From Mycobacterium sp. ELW1 (GTDB lineage: Bacteria > Actinomycetota > Actinomycetes > Mycobacteriales > Mycobacteriaceae), in assembly GCF_008329905.1 (NCBI RefSeq), contig NZ_CP032155.1, positions 5,704,001 through 5,768,000 of the forward strand: a stretch of DNA of 64,000 nt. The letters run 5' to 3'. Shown here one piece after another: positions 45,158 to 53,449 of the stretch; within the stretch, counting starts at the first letter, position 1; every line of letters starts with the position of its first letter. The position numbers and the translations under genes are program-made. The notes under the pieces were generated by a model. It ran no database searches. It saw only the letters and a program-made list of their open reading frames with translations, and was not told the origin of the DNA.

Positions 45158-45173
45158 TGAGTGTTACAACTCA
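45158..45173. promoter_or_regulatory. Palindromic site, probable GntR operator
   Basis: TGAGTGTTACAACTCA: 12 of 16 positions are palindromic (TGAGTnnTAnnACTCA), and it contains the GT-n3-AC core usual for FadR-type regulators. It lies 18 bp before the GntR start at 45192 and is unlike the AAATAGTT sites. Confidence 0.55.
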
Positions 45174-45191
45174 ACGAATCAGGAGGTCGCG

Positions 45192-45977
45192 GTGGCCCGT
45201 CAGGAATCACTCGCGCCAATGATCGCACCGCAAGCGACGTCAGGTGCCGTGAGGTCACCAAAGACCGCAGAACTCGTGGCACAAACCTTGCGGAAGATGA
45301 TCGTCGACGGACAACTCAAGGACGGCGACTTCCTGCCGTACGAAGCGGACCTCATGGCCCACTTTCACGTGAGCCGGCCAACGTTGCGCGAGGCCGTGCG
45401 CGTCCTGGAGTCCGAGCGGCTGGTCGAAGTCAGGCGTGGTTCCCGAACCGGGGCCAAGGTGCGCGTGCCCGGGCCGGAAGTGGTCGCGCGGCCCGCCGCC
45501 TTGCTGCTGGCCATCTCGGGGACGACACTCGCCGACGTGATGACCGCCCGGGTCGGCATCGAACCGTACGCCGCCCGTCTACTTGCCGAGCAGGGCACGC
45601 GAGCCGCCCATGCGCAACTTCGGCAGTTGGTCGAGCAGATCCCCTTGGTGCGAGAGTCAGGGACGCTGGCTCGGGCATCCGCCGAACTGCACCGCCGGTT
45701 GGTCGAACTGTCGGGCAACGCCACACTGGCCATGATCGCCGGCATGCTGCATGAGATTTCAGAGCGGCACACCAGCGCCGCCATCCTCAGCGAGCAGAAC
45801 GTGGTCCCAAAGGTCCAGTACAACAAGCTGATCCGATCCTACGAACGGTTGGTGAGTCTGGTCTCTGAGCGCAATGGCACTGAGGCCGAATCGCATTGGC
45901 GCAGACACATGCAGAATTCGAGCGCGGCACTGCTCAAGGGTTATGAACAGACCGAGGTCCGCGACATCCTGTACTGA
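45192..45977 (+). CDS. GntR-family transcriptional regulator, FadR (FCD) subfamily
   Basis: A 261-residue regulator. Winged helix: KTAELVAQTLRKMIVDGQLKDGDFLPYEADLMAHFHVSRPTLREAVRVLESERLVEVRRG; FCD-type helical domain after residue 110 (DVMTARVGIEPYAARLLAEQG). GTG 45192 is set by AGGAGG at 45181-45186. It stands between the LLM oxidoreductase and the CaiB-type CoA-transferase (70 bp downstream, same strand) and probably controls them and itself through the TGAGT-n6-ACTCA site. It is paralogous in type to the regulator at 16575. Confidence 0.92.
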   Translation: MARQESLAPMIAPQATSGAVRSPKTAELVAQTLRKMIVDGQLKDGDFLPYEADLMAHFHVSRPTLREAVRVLESERLVEVRRGSRTGAKVRVPGPEVVARPAALLLAISGTTLADVMTARVGIEPYAARLLAEQGTRAAHAQLRQLVEQIPLVRESGTLARASAELHRRLVELSGNATLAMIAGMLHEISERHTSAAILSEQNVVPKVQYNKLIRSYERLVSLVSERNGTEAESHWRRHMQNSSAALLKGYEQTEVRDILY

Positions 45978-46046
45978 GTCGTCTGTTCATGGTGATCACC
46001 CGAGGCGCAGACCAAACATGAGGGCAAGCAAGGAAGCAGGTATCTG

Positions 46047-47276
46047 ATGCGCAAGCCGCTCAACGGGGTTCGGGTTCTGGAGGTAGCTCAGTTCACCTAT
46101 GTGCCTTCGGCGGGCGCAGTGCTCGCCGACTGGGGTGCCGAGGTGATCAAGATCGAGCATCCGGTCACCGGCGATGCTCAACGCGGACTGGTCAAAGTGC
46201 TCGGCGCGGCCGCAAGCAAGCCTGGGTCCTCTTTCGCCCCGATCATGGAGGCACCAAATCGCGGCAAGCGAAGTGTCGGATTGGCTCTCGACAACGCCGA
46301 CTCTCGCCCGGTGTTCGACGAACTCATCAGGCGATGCGACGTGTTCCTCACCAACTATTTGCCGTCGGCCAGAAAAAAACTCAGCATCGACGTCGACGAT
46401 GTCCGTAAAGTCAACCCGGACGTTATTTATGTGGCAGGCAGCGGCTTCGGCATGAACGGGCGCGACCGCGACGCGGGTGCCTACGACGCCACCGCGTTCT
46501 GGGCCCGTGGCGGCAGCGCCGACGGGCTCAATCCAGCCGACGCCGATCAGTCGGCGTTCATGCCCGCCGGCGCCTACGGGGACAACATCGGCGGCATGAC
46601 CATCGCGGGCGGCGTAGGCGCGGCCCTCTACGGGCGCCACGTGACCGGGGAACCGTCGGTGCTCGACGTGTCACTGCTCGCGGTGGGCGCCTGGGCCACC
46701 CAGTTCAGCGTCAACATGGCCATGCTGATGGGCGGGCCGTTGCCCAAGGTGGAGCGCCGAACCCAGGCACCAGGCAATCCATTGACCGGTGCATACCGCA
46801 CCGCGGACGGCAGATTCATCCAACTCTCCATGCTGCAACCCACCCGATACTGGCCGGAATTCTGTCGGCTGCTGGGACTCGACGAGTACGCCGAGGATCC
46901 CCGGTTCGGATCACTGGCGGCGATGGCCGAGCACGCCGATATCGCATACGGCCTCGTGCACGACGCCATCGGTAGGCTCAGCTTCACCGAATGCAAGGCC
47001 CTGCTGAGCACCGGCTCTGGCCAGTGGGCGCCGGTCCAAGACGCCTGGGACCTTGCCCGCGACGAGGCCCTGACCGCAAACGGCAGGATCGCGACTATCG
47101 TTGATGCAGAGGGTAATTCGCAGCGACTGGTGGCCAGCCCCATCAAGTTCGACGACGACCCCGCCGACTTGGTCCGGGCCCCACAGTTTGCCGAGCACAC
47201 CGACGACGTGTTACGCGAACTCGGGGTCGACGACGACCGACTCATCGAACTCAAAATCGCCGGGGCCATCACCTGA
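46047..47276 (+). CDS. CaiB/BaiF family (class III) CoA-transferase
   Basis: A 409-residue family III CoA-transferase, paralogous to the one at 10251. Family start GVRVLEVAQFTYVPSAGAVLADWGAEVIKIEHP; catalytic Asp in GEPSVLDVSLL; LTNYLPSARKKLSIDVDDV matches the other copy's LTNLLPDSRKRMGIDV-type segment. ATG 46047 begins the domain. It would activate an acid by CoA transfer; the neighbouring Rieske oxygenase and LLM enzyme suggest an imported compound modified in this small module. After it come about 250 bp without a gene. Confidence 0.92.
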   Translation: MRKPLNGVRVLEVAQFTYVPSAGAVLADWGAEVIKIEHPVTGDAQRGLVKVLGAAASKPGSSFAPIMEAPNRGKRSVGLALDNADSRPVFDELIRRCDVFLTNYLPSARKKLSIDVDDVRKVNPDVIYVAGSGFGMNGRDRDAGAYDATAFWARGGSADGLNPADADQSAFMPAGAYGDNIGGMTIAGGVGAALYGRHVTGEPSVLDVSLLAVGAWATQFSVNMAMLMGGPLPKVERRTQAPGNPLTGAYRTADGRFIQLSMLQPTRYWPEFCRLLGLDEYAEDPRFGSLAAMAEHADIAYGLVHDAIGRLSFTECKALLSTGSGQWAPVQDAWDLARDEALTANGRIATIVDAEGNSQRLVASPIKFDDDPADLVRAPQFAEHTDDVLRELGVDDDRLIELKIAGAIT

Positions 47277-47522
47277 CCTCGACACGGTGCCTGCCGTCGA
47301 CCTGCTTCGACAGAGCAACGTCCAGATGCTCTGTCGCATGGCTCTCACCGATCACGCCGTGTGGGGTAGCATGCGACCATAGTTTGCGTCTCACAACATC
47401 ATTAGTAGAATTGGTGCGCGCGACGATCACCGAAATCCGTGCCCCTAGCTCGGTGATTCGATGTAGATTTGCATGGGATACCGGTAGTTTCCGGTCTGCT
47501 TCGGTCAACGTTGGGACAGAAC

Positions 47523-47891
47523 ATGGCAAGTCTGATCGCTGCACCTCGTCTGCTGATCGCCGGTGCCGTCGCAGCATTGGGCACCGTGGGCGTATTCGCC
47601 GCCGCTCAGCCGGCGCACGCCGATGACATCGGCTATCTGGTCAACGTCACAGTCCGGCCCGGCTACAACTTCCCCAATGCCGACACCGCTCTGGCCTACG
47701 GGCATGGCCTCTGCGATCAGATCAATTCCGGCGTGAGGTACGGCCAGCTGGTCAACACCATCAAAGCCGACTTCAACACCAGCGACGAATTCCAGGCGTC
47801 GTATCTGATCAGCCAGGCCGCTGAAGAGCTCTGTCCCGCCGCGATCTGGCAGCTACGGCAGTCCGCCGCAGGTTACGTCCCAGCCGCATAG
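47523..47891 (+). CDS. Secreted DUF732 family protein
   Basis: A 122-residue exported protein. The signal peptide is LLIAGAVAALGTVGVFAAAQPAHA, followed by DDIGYLVNVTVRPGYNFPNADTALAYGHGLCDQINSGVRYGQLV, the DUF732 pattern of small mycobacterial helical secreted proteins. Two Cys (GLCDQ, ELCPA) can form one disulphide. ATG 47523 starts the signal; the frame is open upstream but without export features. Twelve bases separate it from the CAP-like gene on the same strand, so they form a pair of exported proteins. Function unknown. Confidence 0.82.
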   Translation: MASLIAAPRLLIAGAVAALGTVGVFAAAQPAHADDIGYLVNVTVRPGYNFPNADTALAYGHGLCDQINSGVRYGQLVNTIKADFNTSDEFQASYLISQAAEELCPAAIWQLRQSAAGYVPAA

Positions 47892-47903
47892 TTAGGAAAG
47901 ACG

Positions 47904-48389
47904 TTGGCATCGAGAGGTATTCAATTCACTCTTGTCGCAGGTGCGGCCACCGTACTGACCGTCGCCAGCGCACCAGCCGCGCACGCCGACAACACCCGCC
48001 TCAACAACAGTGTGGTCACCAACGTCTACACCGTTCAACACCAGGCGGGGTGCACCACCGACATTAAGAAGAACCCGGCACTGACGCAGGCCGCCGAGTG
48101 GCACGCCAACGATGTTCTCACCAACCGCACCCTCGACGGCGACCTGGGCTCCGACGGCTCCACGCCGCAGAGCCGCGCGGCTGCAGCCGGTTTCACGGGA
48201 ACGGTCACCCAGACGGTGGCTATCAACCCCGCACTGGCGATCAACAACCTCGATGTCATCAACCAGTGGTACTACGACCCCGCCGCCTTCGCGATCATGT
48301 CGAACTGCGCCAACACCGCGATCGGCGTCTGGTCGGTCAACAGCCTCGACCGCTCAGTGCTGGTAGCGGTGTACGGCCAGCCCGCCTGA
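47904..48389 (+). CDS. Secreted CAP-like domain protein (paralogue of 41302)
   Basis: A 161-residue exported protein from TTG 47904 (AGGAAAG nine bases upstream). Signal: FTLVAGAATVLTVASAPAAHA, mature DNTRLNN. The body aligns to the 41302 product: AGCTTDIKKNPALTQAAEWHANDVLTNRTLDGDLGSDGSTPQSRA, GFTGTVTQTVAINPALAI, NCANTAIGVWSVNSLDRSVLVAVYGQP. Two Cys are conserved. The pair suggests that a block of envelope-protein genes was duplicated together with the mce loci. Confidence 0.8.
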   Translation: MASRGIQFTLVAGAATVLTVASAPAAHADNTRLNNSVVTNVYTVQHQAGCTTDIKKNPALTQAAEWHANDVLTNRTLDGDLGSDGSTPQSRAAAAGFTGTVTQTVAINPALAINNLDVINQWYYDPAAFAIMSNCANTAIGVWSVNSLDRSVLVAVYGQPA

Positions 48390-48476
48390 CCCGGCCCGAA
48401 CGCAACACCGCGTGCCTCCACCAAATCGGGCTGCCCTCAGCGGCCGCTGAATTGCCCTCTGGGCCCGCACGATAGC

Positions 48477-49079
48477 TCAGATGGGATCGAATCCCGAGAT
48501 CAGCCAGTGGTCGTGAATTTTCTCCATGGTCACCCGAACACTGGATGCGGTCTGTGTGGGCGCATCGGTGCCGACGACGACGGTCTGGTCGACGAACAGC
48601 AGCACCACCGCATGATCGGGTTTGGCCGAGACCGACGCCGCGGCGGGCACCGCGGCCTGGGCGGAGATCTTCTTCTCCTTGGCGCCGGGGATGACGACGT
48701 TGTTGATCAGCTGGGTGTAGGCGTCCAGGAAGCTTCCGGTCAGCCGGTCGCGTGCCGCGCCGAGGTCCTTGTCGGCGGTGTCGGGCTTGTAACTCAGCAG
48801 CGCGACGGTGGAATCCTTTGCGGCCTGGACCGATTCGTTGGCCGCGGTGGTGGCGTCCCGGCGCGACGAATCCTCCCATCGCAGATAGCCGGCCGCCGCC
48901 GCGAGCAGCAGCGCCACGATGGGCAGCACACCGAAGGCCACTGCCCCGGCGACGCTGAACTTCTTCTTCGGTGCGGTCTCGGCTGCGGCGGGGGTGTCGG
49001 ATTCGGTGTCGGTGAGTTCGACCGCGGTGGGCTCGGCGTCGATCACTTCTGGGTCTGGTTTCTCGTCGTCAGCCGTCAC
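48477..49079 (-). CDS. Mce-associated membrane protein (second of the Mas pair)
   Basis: A 200-residue protein: acidic disordered N-terminus (DDEKPDPEVIDAEPTAVELTDTES), one membrane segment (AGAVAFGVLPIVALLLAAAAGYLRW), then a periplasmic alpha+beta domain ending DHWLISGFDPI, the standard form of Mas proteins. In other mycobacteria such genes follow mceF and help stabilise the transporter. GTG 49079 overlaps the first Mas gene by GTGA. Here the pair stands alone, on the minus strand, away from either mceF. Confidence 0.85.
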   Translation of the reverse strand: MTADDEKPDPEVIDAEPTAVELTDTESDTPAAAETAPKKKFSVAGAVAFGVLPIVALLLAAAAGYLRWEDSSRRDATTAANESVQAAKDSTVALLSYKPDTADKDLGAARDRLTGSFLDAYTQLINNVVIPGAKEKKISAQAAVPAAASVSAKPDHAVVLLFVDQTVVVGTDAPTQTASSVRVTMEKIHDHWLISGFDPI

Positions 49080-49675
49080 GGTACGAACTCCACTTTCGAG
49101 ACCTTCGCTTCGTCGTTGCCGGTCTTCTTGACCGTAAGGCGCATCCGCCAGGACCGCGGCTGCTGGTTCTCCGCACCGCGATTCGAGGTCACCACGGTAA
49201 CGGCTACCAACACTTGACCTTCACCACCGGACATCGACTCGAGTCCGGCTTCGGTGACCGTGCCGACGGATTTGGACTGCGCCTGTTTGACCACCTCGAT
49301 GAACGGCTGGGACCGCTTGGTGAAGTCGTCGTAAAACTGGTCGGTCGCCGAGTCGAGGATGCGCTGCACGTCCTTGTCGACCTCGGCGGCGTCGATAGTG
49401 GTCAGGTTGATGGCGCCCTGCCTGCCGACCCCGACGAGAAGGTCTTGCAGCTGGTTTGTCTTCCTGACGTCATAGGCGCGGTAGCCGAGCCATCCGGTCA
49501 ACCCGCCAAGGGCAACCACCACGACGATCCCGACGATCAGAGCCAGACGTACGTGCGAACGTGCGGGCTTCGAGGCCGGCGGAGTGTCCTCGACTTCCTC
49601 GATCTCCTCGGGCGTCGGCTCGGCTTCATCAGCCGTAACGGCCTCATCCTCGGGCGGGGCTTCCACGTCAACCAT
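49076..49675 (-). CDS. Mce-associated membrane protein (first of the Mas pair)
   Basis: A 199-residue protein with an acidic N-terminus (EDEAVTADEAEPTPEEIEEVED), a membrane segment (VRLALIVGIVVVVALGGLTGWLGY), and a periplasmic domain (RQGAINLTTIDAAEVDKDVQRILDSATDQFYDDF) typical of Mas proteins. ATG 49675 is preceded by GAGGAAG; the open frame reaches 49717 but lacks a ribosome site. The promoter region carries a copy of the AAATAGTT-type site about 165 bp upstream. Confidence 0.86.
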   Translation of the reverse strand: MVDVEAPPEDEAVTADEAEPTPEEIEEVEDTPPASKPARSHVRLALIVGIVVVVALGGLTGWLGYRAYDVRKTNQLQDLLVGVGRQGAINLTTIDAAEVDKDVQRILDSATDQFYDDFTKRSQPFIEVVKQAQSKSVGTVTEAGLESMSGGEGQVLVAVTVVTSNRGAENQQPRSWRMRLTVKKTGNDEAKVSKVEFVP

Positions 49676-49840
49676 AATTCTTCCTCTGCTTCGATCCGGA
49701 GTCACCGCCACGTCCATCTTGGCCCGTTCACGCAGGCCCGCCAGCTCGCGCGACGGACCCGGCGTCTGGCACTGCGGCAGAGTTCGATCGGCCGCAACAC
49801 GGCTGCGTGGAGCTCGATGGGTTCACCCCAGTGATACAGT

Positions 49841-49857
49841 AAAACATACATCTATTT
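49841..49857. promoter_or_regulatory. Putative operator (motif member g)
   Basis: On the minus strand AAATAGATGTATGTTTT, matching the copy at 26606-26622 in 14 of 17 positions. It lies in the 472-bp gap between the Mas pair (start 49675, minus) and the secreted protein (start 50148, plus). The rest of that gap shows no gene. Confidence 0.5.
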
Positions 49858-50147
49858 AGCATTTGCCGATTGCGCGCCGAACCCGCCGACAGGAGGAGAT
49901 CCGAAATCCTCCGGTGAGGGCCGACGAGTCCGCGGCAAGAGTTTCTGCCGAGTGGCGGCTGCCAGATCGTCGGGAACTCGACGACCGGTGGGTGCCAACA
50001 TGTCCGCCGACGACATGCGCGCAGCTGGTGTTCCGTCTATGTTTTCGTCATCTAGCCCGCACCAGACGCGGATGTGACACTCTGACAGTCATGCTGGCTC
50101 ACGCCGGATTCCGGAAACGAGCCGCCTTCAAGAAAGGCACGCTTGCC

Positions 50148-50555
50148 ATGTCCACACAGCTGCCTAGCCTCCTTATAGCCGCGGCCGCCGTCGCCAGCCC
50201 AGTACTGGTGCTCTCGGTCGGTGCTCCCAGCGCGATCGCCGACGAGCCGAGCTGTTCATTCGAACTGACTGCGCCGCAACGCACTACGCTTCCCGGCACG
50301 AATGGCACCGTTGCCGTGACTGCGACGGTTCGGGCCGTCAAGTGCACGGGTCTGGCCGAGGCCACGGATGCGGTCGTGTGCATCAACACCCCCGCGGGTT
50401 CTCAGCAATGCAACAGAAGCCCGGCTTGGTCGACAGCTCAGGTGTACGTCACCACCGGCCTCAACGGCACCTTTACCGCACAGGGCAAAGGGTGCTGGGG
50501 GGTGTTCGAGCACGCCGACTGCCGCGACCTCGGAACGGTGAACGCCAACCTTTGA
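50148..50555 (+). CDS. Small Cys-containing secreted protein (paralogue of 41850)
   Basis: A 135-residue exported protein, the same length as its paralogue. Signal: LLIAAAAVASPVLVLSVGAPSAIA, then DEPSCSFELTAPQRTTLPGTNGTVAVTATVRAVKC. Cys residues are at matching places (SCSF, VKCTG, VVCIN, QQCNR, KGCWG, DCRD). ATG 50148 begins the signal peptide; an in-frame ATG at 50091 would add a basic stretch before it. It is the last gene before the long leader of mce locus 2 and points toward it. Function unknown. Confidence 0.75.
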   Translation: MSTQLPSLLIAAAAVASPVLVLSVGAPSAIADEPSCSFELTAPQRTTLPGTNGTVAVTATVRAVKCTGLAEATDAVVCINTPAGSQQCNRSPAWSTAQVYVTTGLNGTFTAQGKGCWGVFEHADCRDLGTVNANL

Positions 50556-51806
50556 GCCGGCGTCGGCATACACATCAGCAGGACGCAAGTCGACATCGTC
50601 CGCTCGTTCGAGCTATTGGGCGCCGAACCGATCCCGCCCTCGGCTAGGGAGATCTGCAGGTTCGGGAACTGCCGCAGCTGAGTTCCCGGAGTCTGACGCC
50701 CACCGACCTGGCGCCGGGGTGCCACTCAACCGTGCAGTATTTCCCACGGTCGGGCAGGCAGCCGCCGGGTGCGGATCGCTCGGGGGGCGAGAAACCTCAT
50801 CGCGAGCAACGCTGCAAAGTCGAATCCGCATACTCGAACAACAACACGGCTGTCGAGCGGTGTAGCGGCTTCACCATAAAGCATCGTCGAACTAGTTAAA
50901 TAGGTATATATTTATCTACTGGAAACGCTGGCGAATCGCGGCGATTTAGTGGCTGGTTATTGGGCCGCCCGACCGGGGAGGCACCGGGCTGCCAGAAGCG
51001 CAGGCGTGCCCTGACAGACGCACACCGGACCGCGTCGCGTGCGGGATCCGCCGCAGCACCCTACGCAGCACCGATGCTGGCGAACCGGCGGCCGCCGAGC
51101 ATGCGATGGCCGGGACGGCCGTGGCGATCGTCCACGTGAAGCCCCTGGAGAAGGGCTGCAAATTGCACCCTTCGGCATCGCTTTCGATGAATAGAGAGCC
51201 GGGAAAAAAATATTTACCGGACCTACACCACTGGCATTTTCCGAGTCGCGCGAAGAATGGAATTCGGGGATCCCAACAGCAGAATATTGATGCGATTATC
51301 CAAGCAATGCGTTATTCGGTCAGCAAAGCGGACGGAGGGGCTGCCGGAAGGATCTGATCACGAGTAGCAACTGCGTCGGCTGTTCTGAGTCGGCGCGACT
51401 CCACTCGCGGCACCCTCGACGCCACCGGGCTGACGCGGCCTGGGTGTCAGGGGTCGTCCCCGAACTTCCAGTCGCTCTAGCTGCACCGATGATCGCGACC
51501 ATGGCGGGCGGCGAGCACCGTAAGCAACGCGGCGACAGTCAAGCTCGTGCGGTGGCGGGCTCGGAAACACAGTTGGGAGGCGTTCGCCCCAGCCCGTATC
51601 GGGCAAACTTGGACTGCAGCCCTGCCGCGATGACCGATGAAACGCAGTTCGTTCGGCAAAATATTGGTACAGCCGAAAATTCTGGTGTACGGTTCCCCGC
51701 GACGACATGCGAGCTGAACCACAGTTATTCGGACATCAGTCCGGTGAGTTACGCGGAGGCAATCGCGAGGCATGCAAACCTATGAGAACCAGGAGGTGCG
51801 ACGAGG
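50556..51806. other. Long non-coding region upstream of mce locus 2
   Basis: A stretch of 1251 bp, nearly the same length as the leader of locus 1. It contains the AT-rich shared element (50895-50916) with an operator-like text beside it (50890-50906), an A7 run near 51205, and lower GC around 51180-51330. The open frame 51444-51785 has no recognisable domain and I do not call it. AGGAGG at 51791-51796 serves yrbEA. Confidence 0.6.
50895..50916. promoter_or_regulatory. AT-rich element shared by both mce leaders (locus 2 copy)
   Basis: GTTAAATAGGTATATATTTATC, the counterpart of minus-strand 41078-41059 apart from a two-base gap and one change. It is preceded by AACTA, so that AACTAGTTAAATAGGTA also resembles the 17-bp operator set. 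It stands about 890 bp before yrbEA. Confidence 0.5.
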
Positions 51807-52574
51807 TTGGTAACGACAGGAAACGCCGCTAAGCCTCTGCGTGCGCTCGGCGACTTCTTCGCCACGACCCTCGACACCTTCGTACTGATGTTCAAGCCGC
51901 CCTTCGCGTGGCGGGAGTTCCTGCTCCAGACGTGGTTCGTGGCCCGGGTGTCCATCGCACCGACACTGTTGTTATCGATCCCGTTCACAGTCCTGACCGT
52001 GTTCATCATCAACATCCTCCTCGTCGAGCTTGGCGCCGCCGACTTCTCCGGAACCGGTGCCGCACTCGGCGCCGTCACCCAGATCGGCCCGCTCGTCACC
52101 GTGCTGGTGATCTCGGGCGCCGGCGCCACCGCGATGTGCGCCGATCTAGGAGCCCGCACCATCCGCGAAGAGCTCGACGCCATGCGGGTGCTGGGCATCG
52201 ACCCGGTGCAGGCGTTAGTGGTACCCCGCGTCCTGGCCGCCACCCTGGTCGCCGTCATGTTGACCTCGCTCGTGACCATGGTCGGCATCGTCGGCAGCTT
52301 CTTTTTCGCGGTGTTCTTCCAGAACGTCACCCCCGGCGCGTTCGCATCCGGACTGACGCTGCTGGTCGGCGGGACCGATGTCGTCGTAAACCTCGCCAAA
52401 GCGGCGATCTTCGGTCTGGTCGCCGGCCTCATCGCCTGCTACAAGGGCATTTCGGTCGGCGGCGGCCCCCAGGGCGTGGGTAACGCGGTCAACGAAACCG
52501 TGGTGTTCACCTTCATGGCCCTGTTCGTCATCAACGTCATCGCCACCGCCGTCGCGGTCAGGATCACCTCGTGA
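51807..52574 (+). CDS. yrbEA: YrbEA permease of mce locus 2
   Basis: A 255-residue MlaE/YrbE permease, same length as the locus-1 protein and alike throughout: GAGATAMCADLGARTIREELDAMRVLG, CYKGISVGGGPQGVGNAVNETVV. TTG 51807 is chosen, with AGGAGG ten bases before it, giving an N-terminus (VTTGNAAKPLRALGDFFATTLDTF) that aligns with locus 1. It overlaps yrbEB by GTGA. Confidence 0.94.
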   Translation: MVTTGNAAKPLRALGDFFATTLDTFVLMFKPPFAWREFLLQTWFVARVSIAPTLLLSIPFTVLTVFIINILLVELGAADFSGTGAALGAVTQIGPLVTVLVISGAGATAMCADLGARTIREELDAMRVLGIDPVQALVVPRVLAATLVAVMLTSLVTMVGIVGSFFFAVFFQNVTPGAFASGLTLLVGGTDVVVNLAKAAIFGLVAGLIACYKGISVGGGPQGVGNAVNETVVFTFMALFVINVIATAVAVRITS

Positions 52575-53446
52575 CACAACCACCACTCCCAGCGCCCGCG
52601 AGCGCGGTCAGCACTCTGCATCCGCGCCTACGCCGGTACTACGCGTCGGTATCCAAAGCCTGGAGCCGCGTCGGTGAGCAGACCCAGTTCTACGGTTGGA
52701 CCGTCCGCGGCATCGGCGACGCCGTTGTGCACTACAAGGTCGAAGTTGTCCGGCAGATCGCCCAGATGAGTCTGGGTGTCGGTGCGTTGGCCCTGATCGG
52801 CGGCACCGTGGTGATCGTCGCTTTCTTGACCTTGTCCGCCGGCTCGCTCATCGCGGTGCAGTCGTACAACCAGCTCGCGCAAATCGGAGTCGAGGCGCTC
52901 GCCGGCTTCACGTCGGCGTTCCTCAACGTGCGGCTGGTGTCGCCACTGGTCGCCGGAATCGGTCTGGCTGCGACCATCGGAGCTGGCGCCACCGCCCAAC
53001 TGGGTGCCATGCGGATCAGCGAGGAGATCGATGCGCTGGAAGTGATGGGCGTGCGGTCGGTCGCCTATCTTGCATCGACCCGGGTCTTGGCCGGAGTGTT
53101 GGTCGTCATCCCGCTCTACTGCGTTGCAGTCATCATGGCCTTCGTCGCCACCCGGTTCGGCACCACCTACATCTATGGGCAGTCCACCGGCGTCTACGAC
53201 CACTACTTCAACACGTTCCTCAACCCGACTGATCTGATCTGGTCATTTCTGCAGGCAATCTTCATCGCCATCGTTGTCATGCTGGTGCACACCTACTACG
53301 GCTTCACCGCCACCGGTGGGCCCGCCGGCGTCGGCGACGCCGTCGGGCGCGCAGTCCGAACCTCCTTGGTCGCTACGGTTTTCGTCACGCTGTTCGTCTC
53401 GCTGGCTGTCTACGGCCAGTCCGGTAACTTCCACCTGTCGGGTTAG
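52571..53446 (+). CDS. yrbEB: YrbEB permease of mce locus 2
   Basis: A 291-residue MlaE/YrbE permease with several hydrophobic segments and the coupling loop AQLGAMRISEEIDALEVMGVRSV. The C-terminus (YGQSGNFHLSG) is nearly identical to that of locus 1 (YGESGNFHLSG). It forms the permease core with YrbEA; the ATPase must come from elsewhere in the genome. mceA follows after three bases. Confidence 0.95.
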   Translation: MTQPPLPAPASAVSTLHPRLRRYYASVSKAWSRVGEQTQFYGWTVRGIGDAVVHYKVEVVRQIAQMSLGVGALALIGGTVVIVAFLTLSAGSLIAVQSYNQLAQIGVEALAGFTSAFLNVRLVSPLVAGIGLAATIGAGATAQLGAMRISEEIDALEVMGVRSVAYLASTRVLAGVLVVIPLYCVAVIMAFVATRFGTTYIYGQSTGVYDHYFNTFLNPTDLIWSFLQAIFIAIVVMLVHTYYGFTATGGPAGVGDAVGRAVRTSLVATVFVTLFVSLAVYGQSGNFHLSG

Positions 53447-53449
53447 CCG

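Noticed and set aside
51444..51785. A 113-codon plus-strand frame just before yrbEA of locus 2
   Set aside because: No signal peptide, domain or good ribosome site; ends right before the yrbEA Shine-Dalgarno region.
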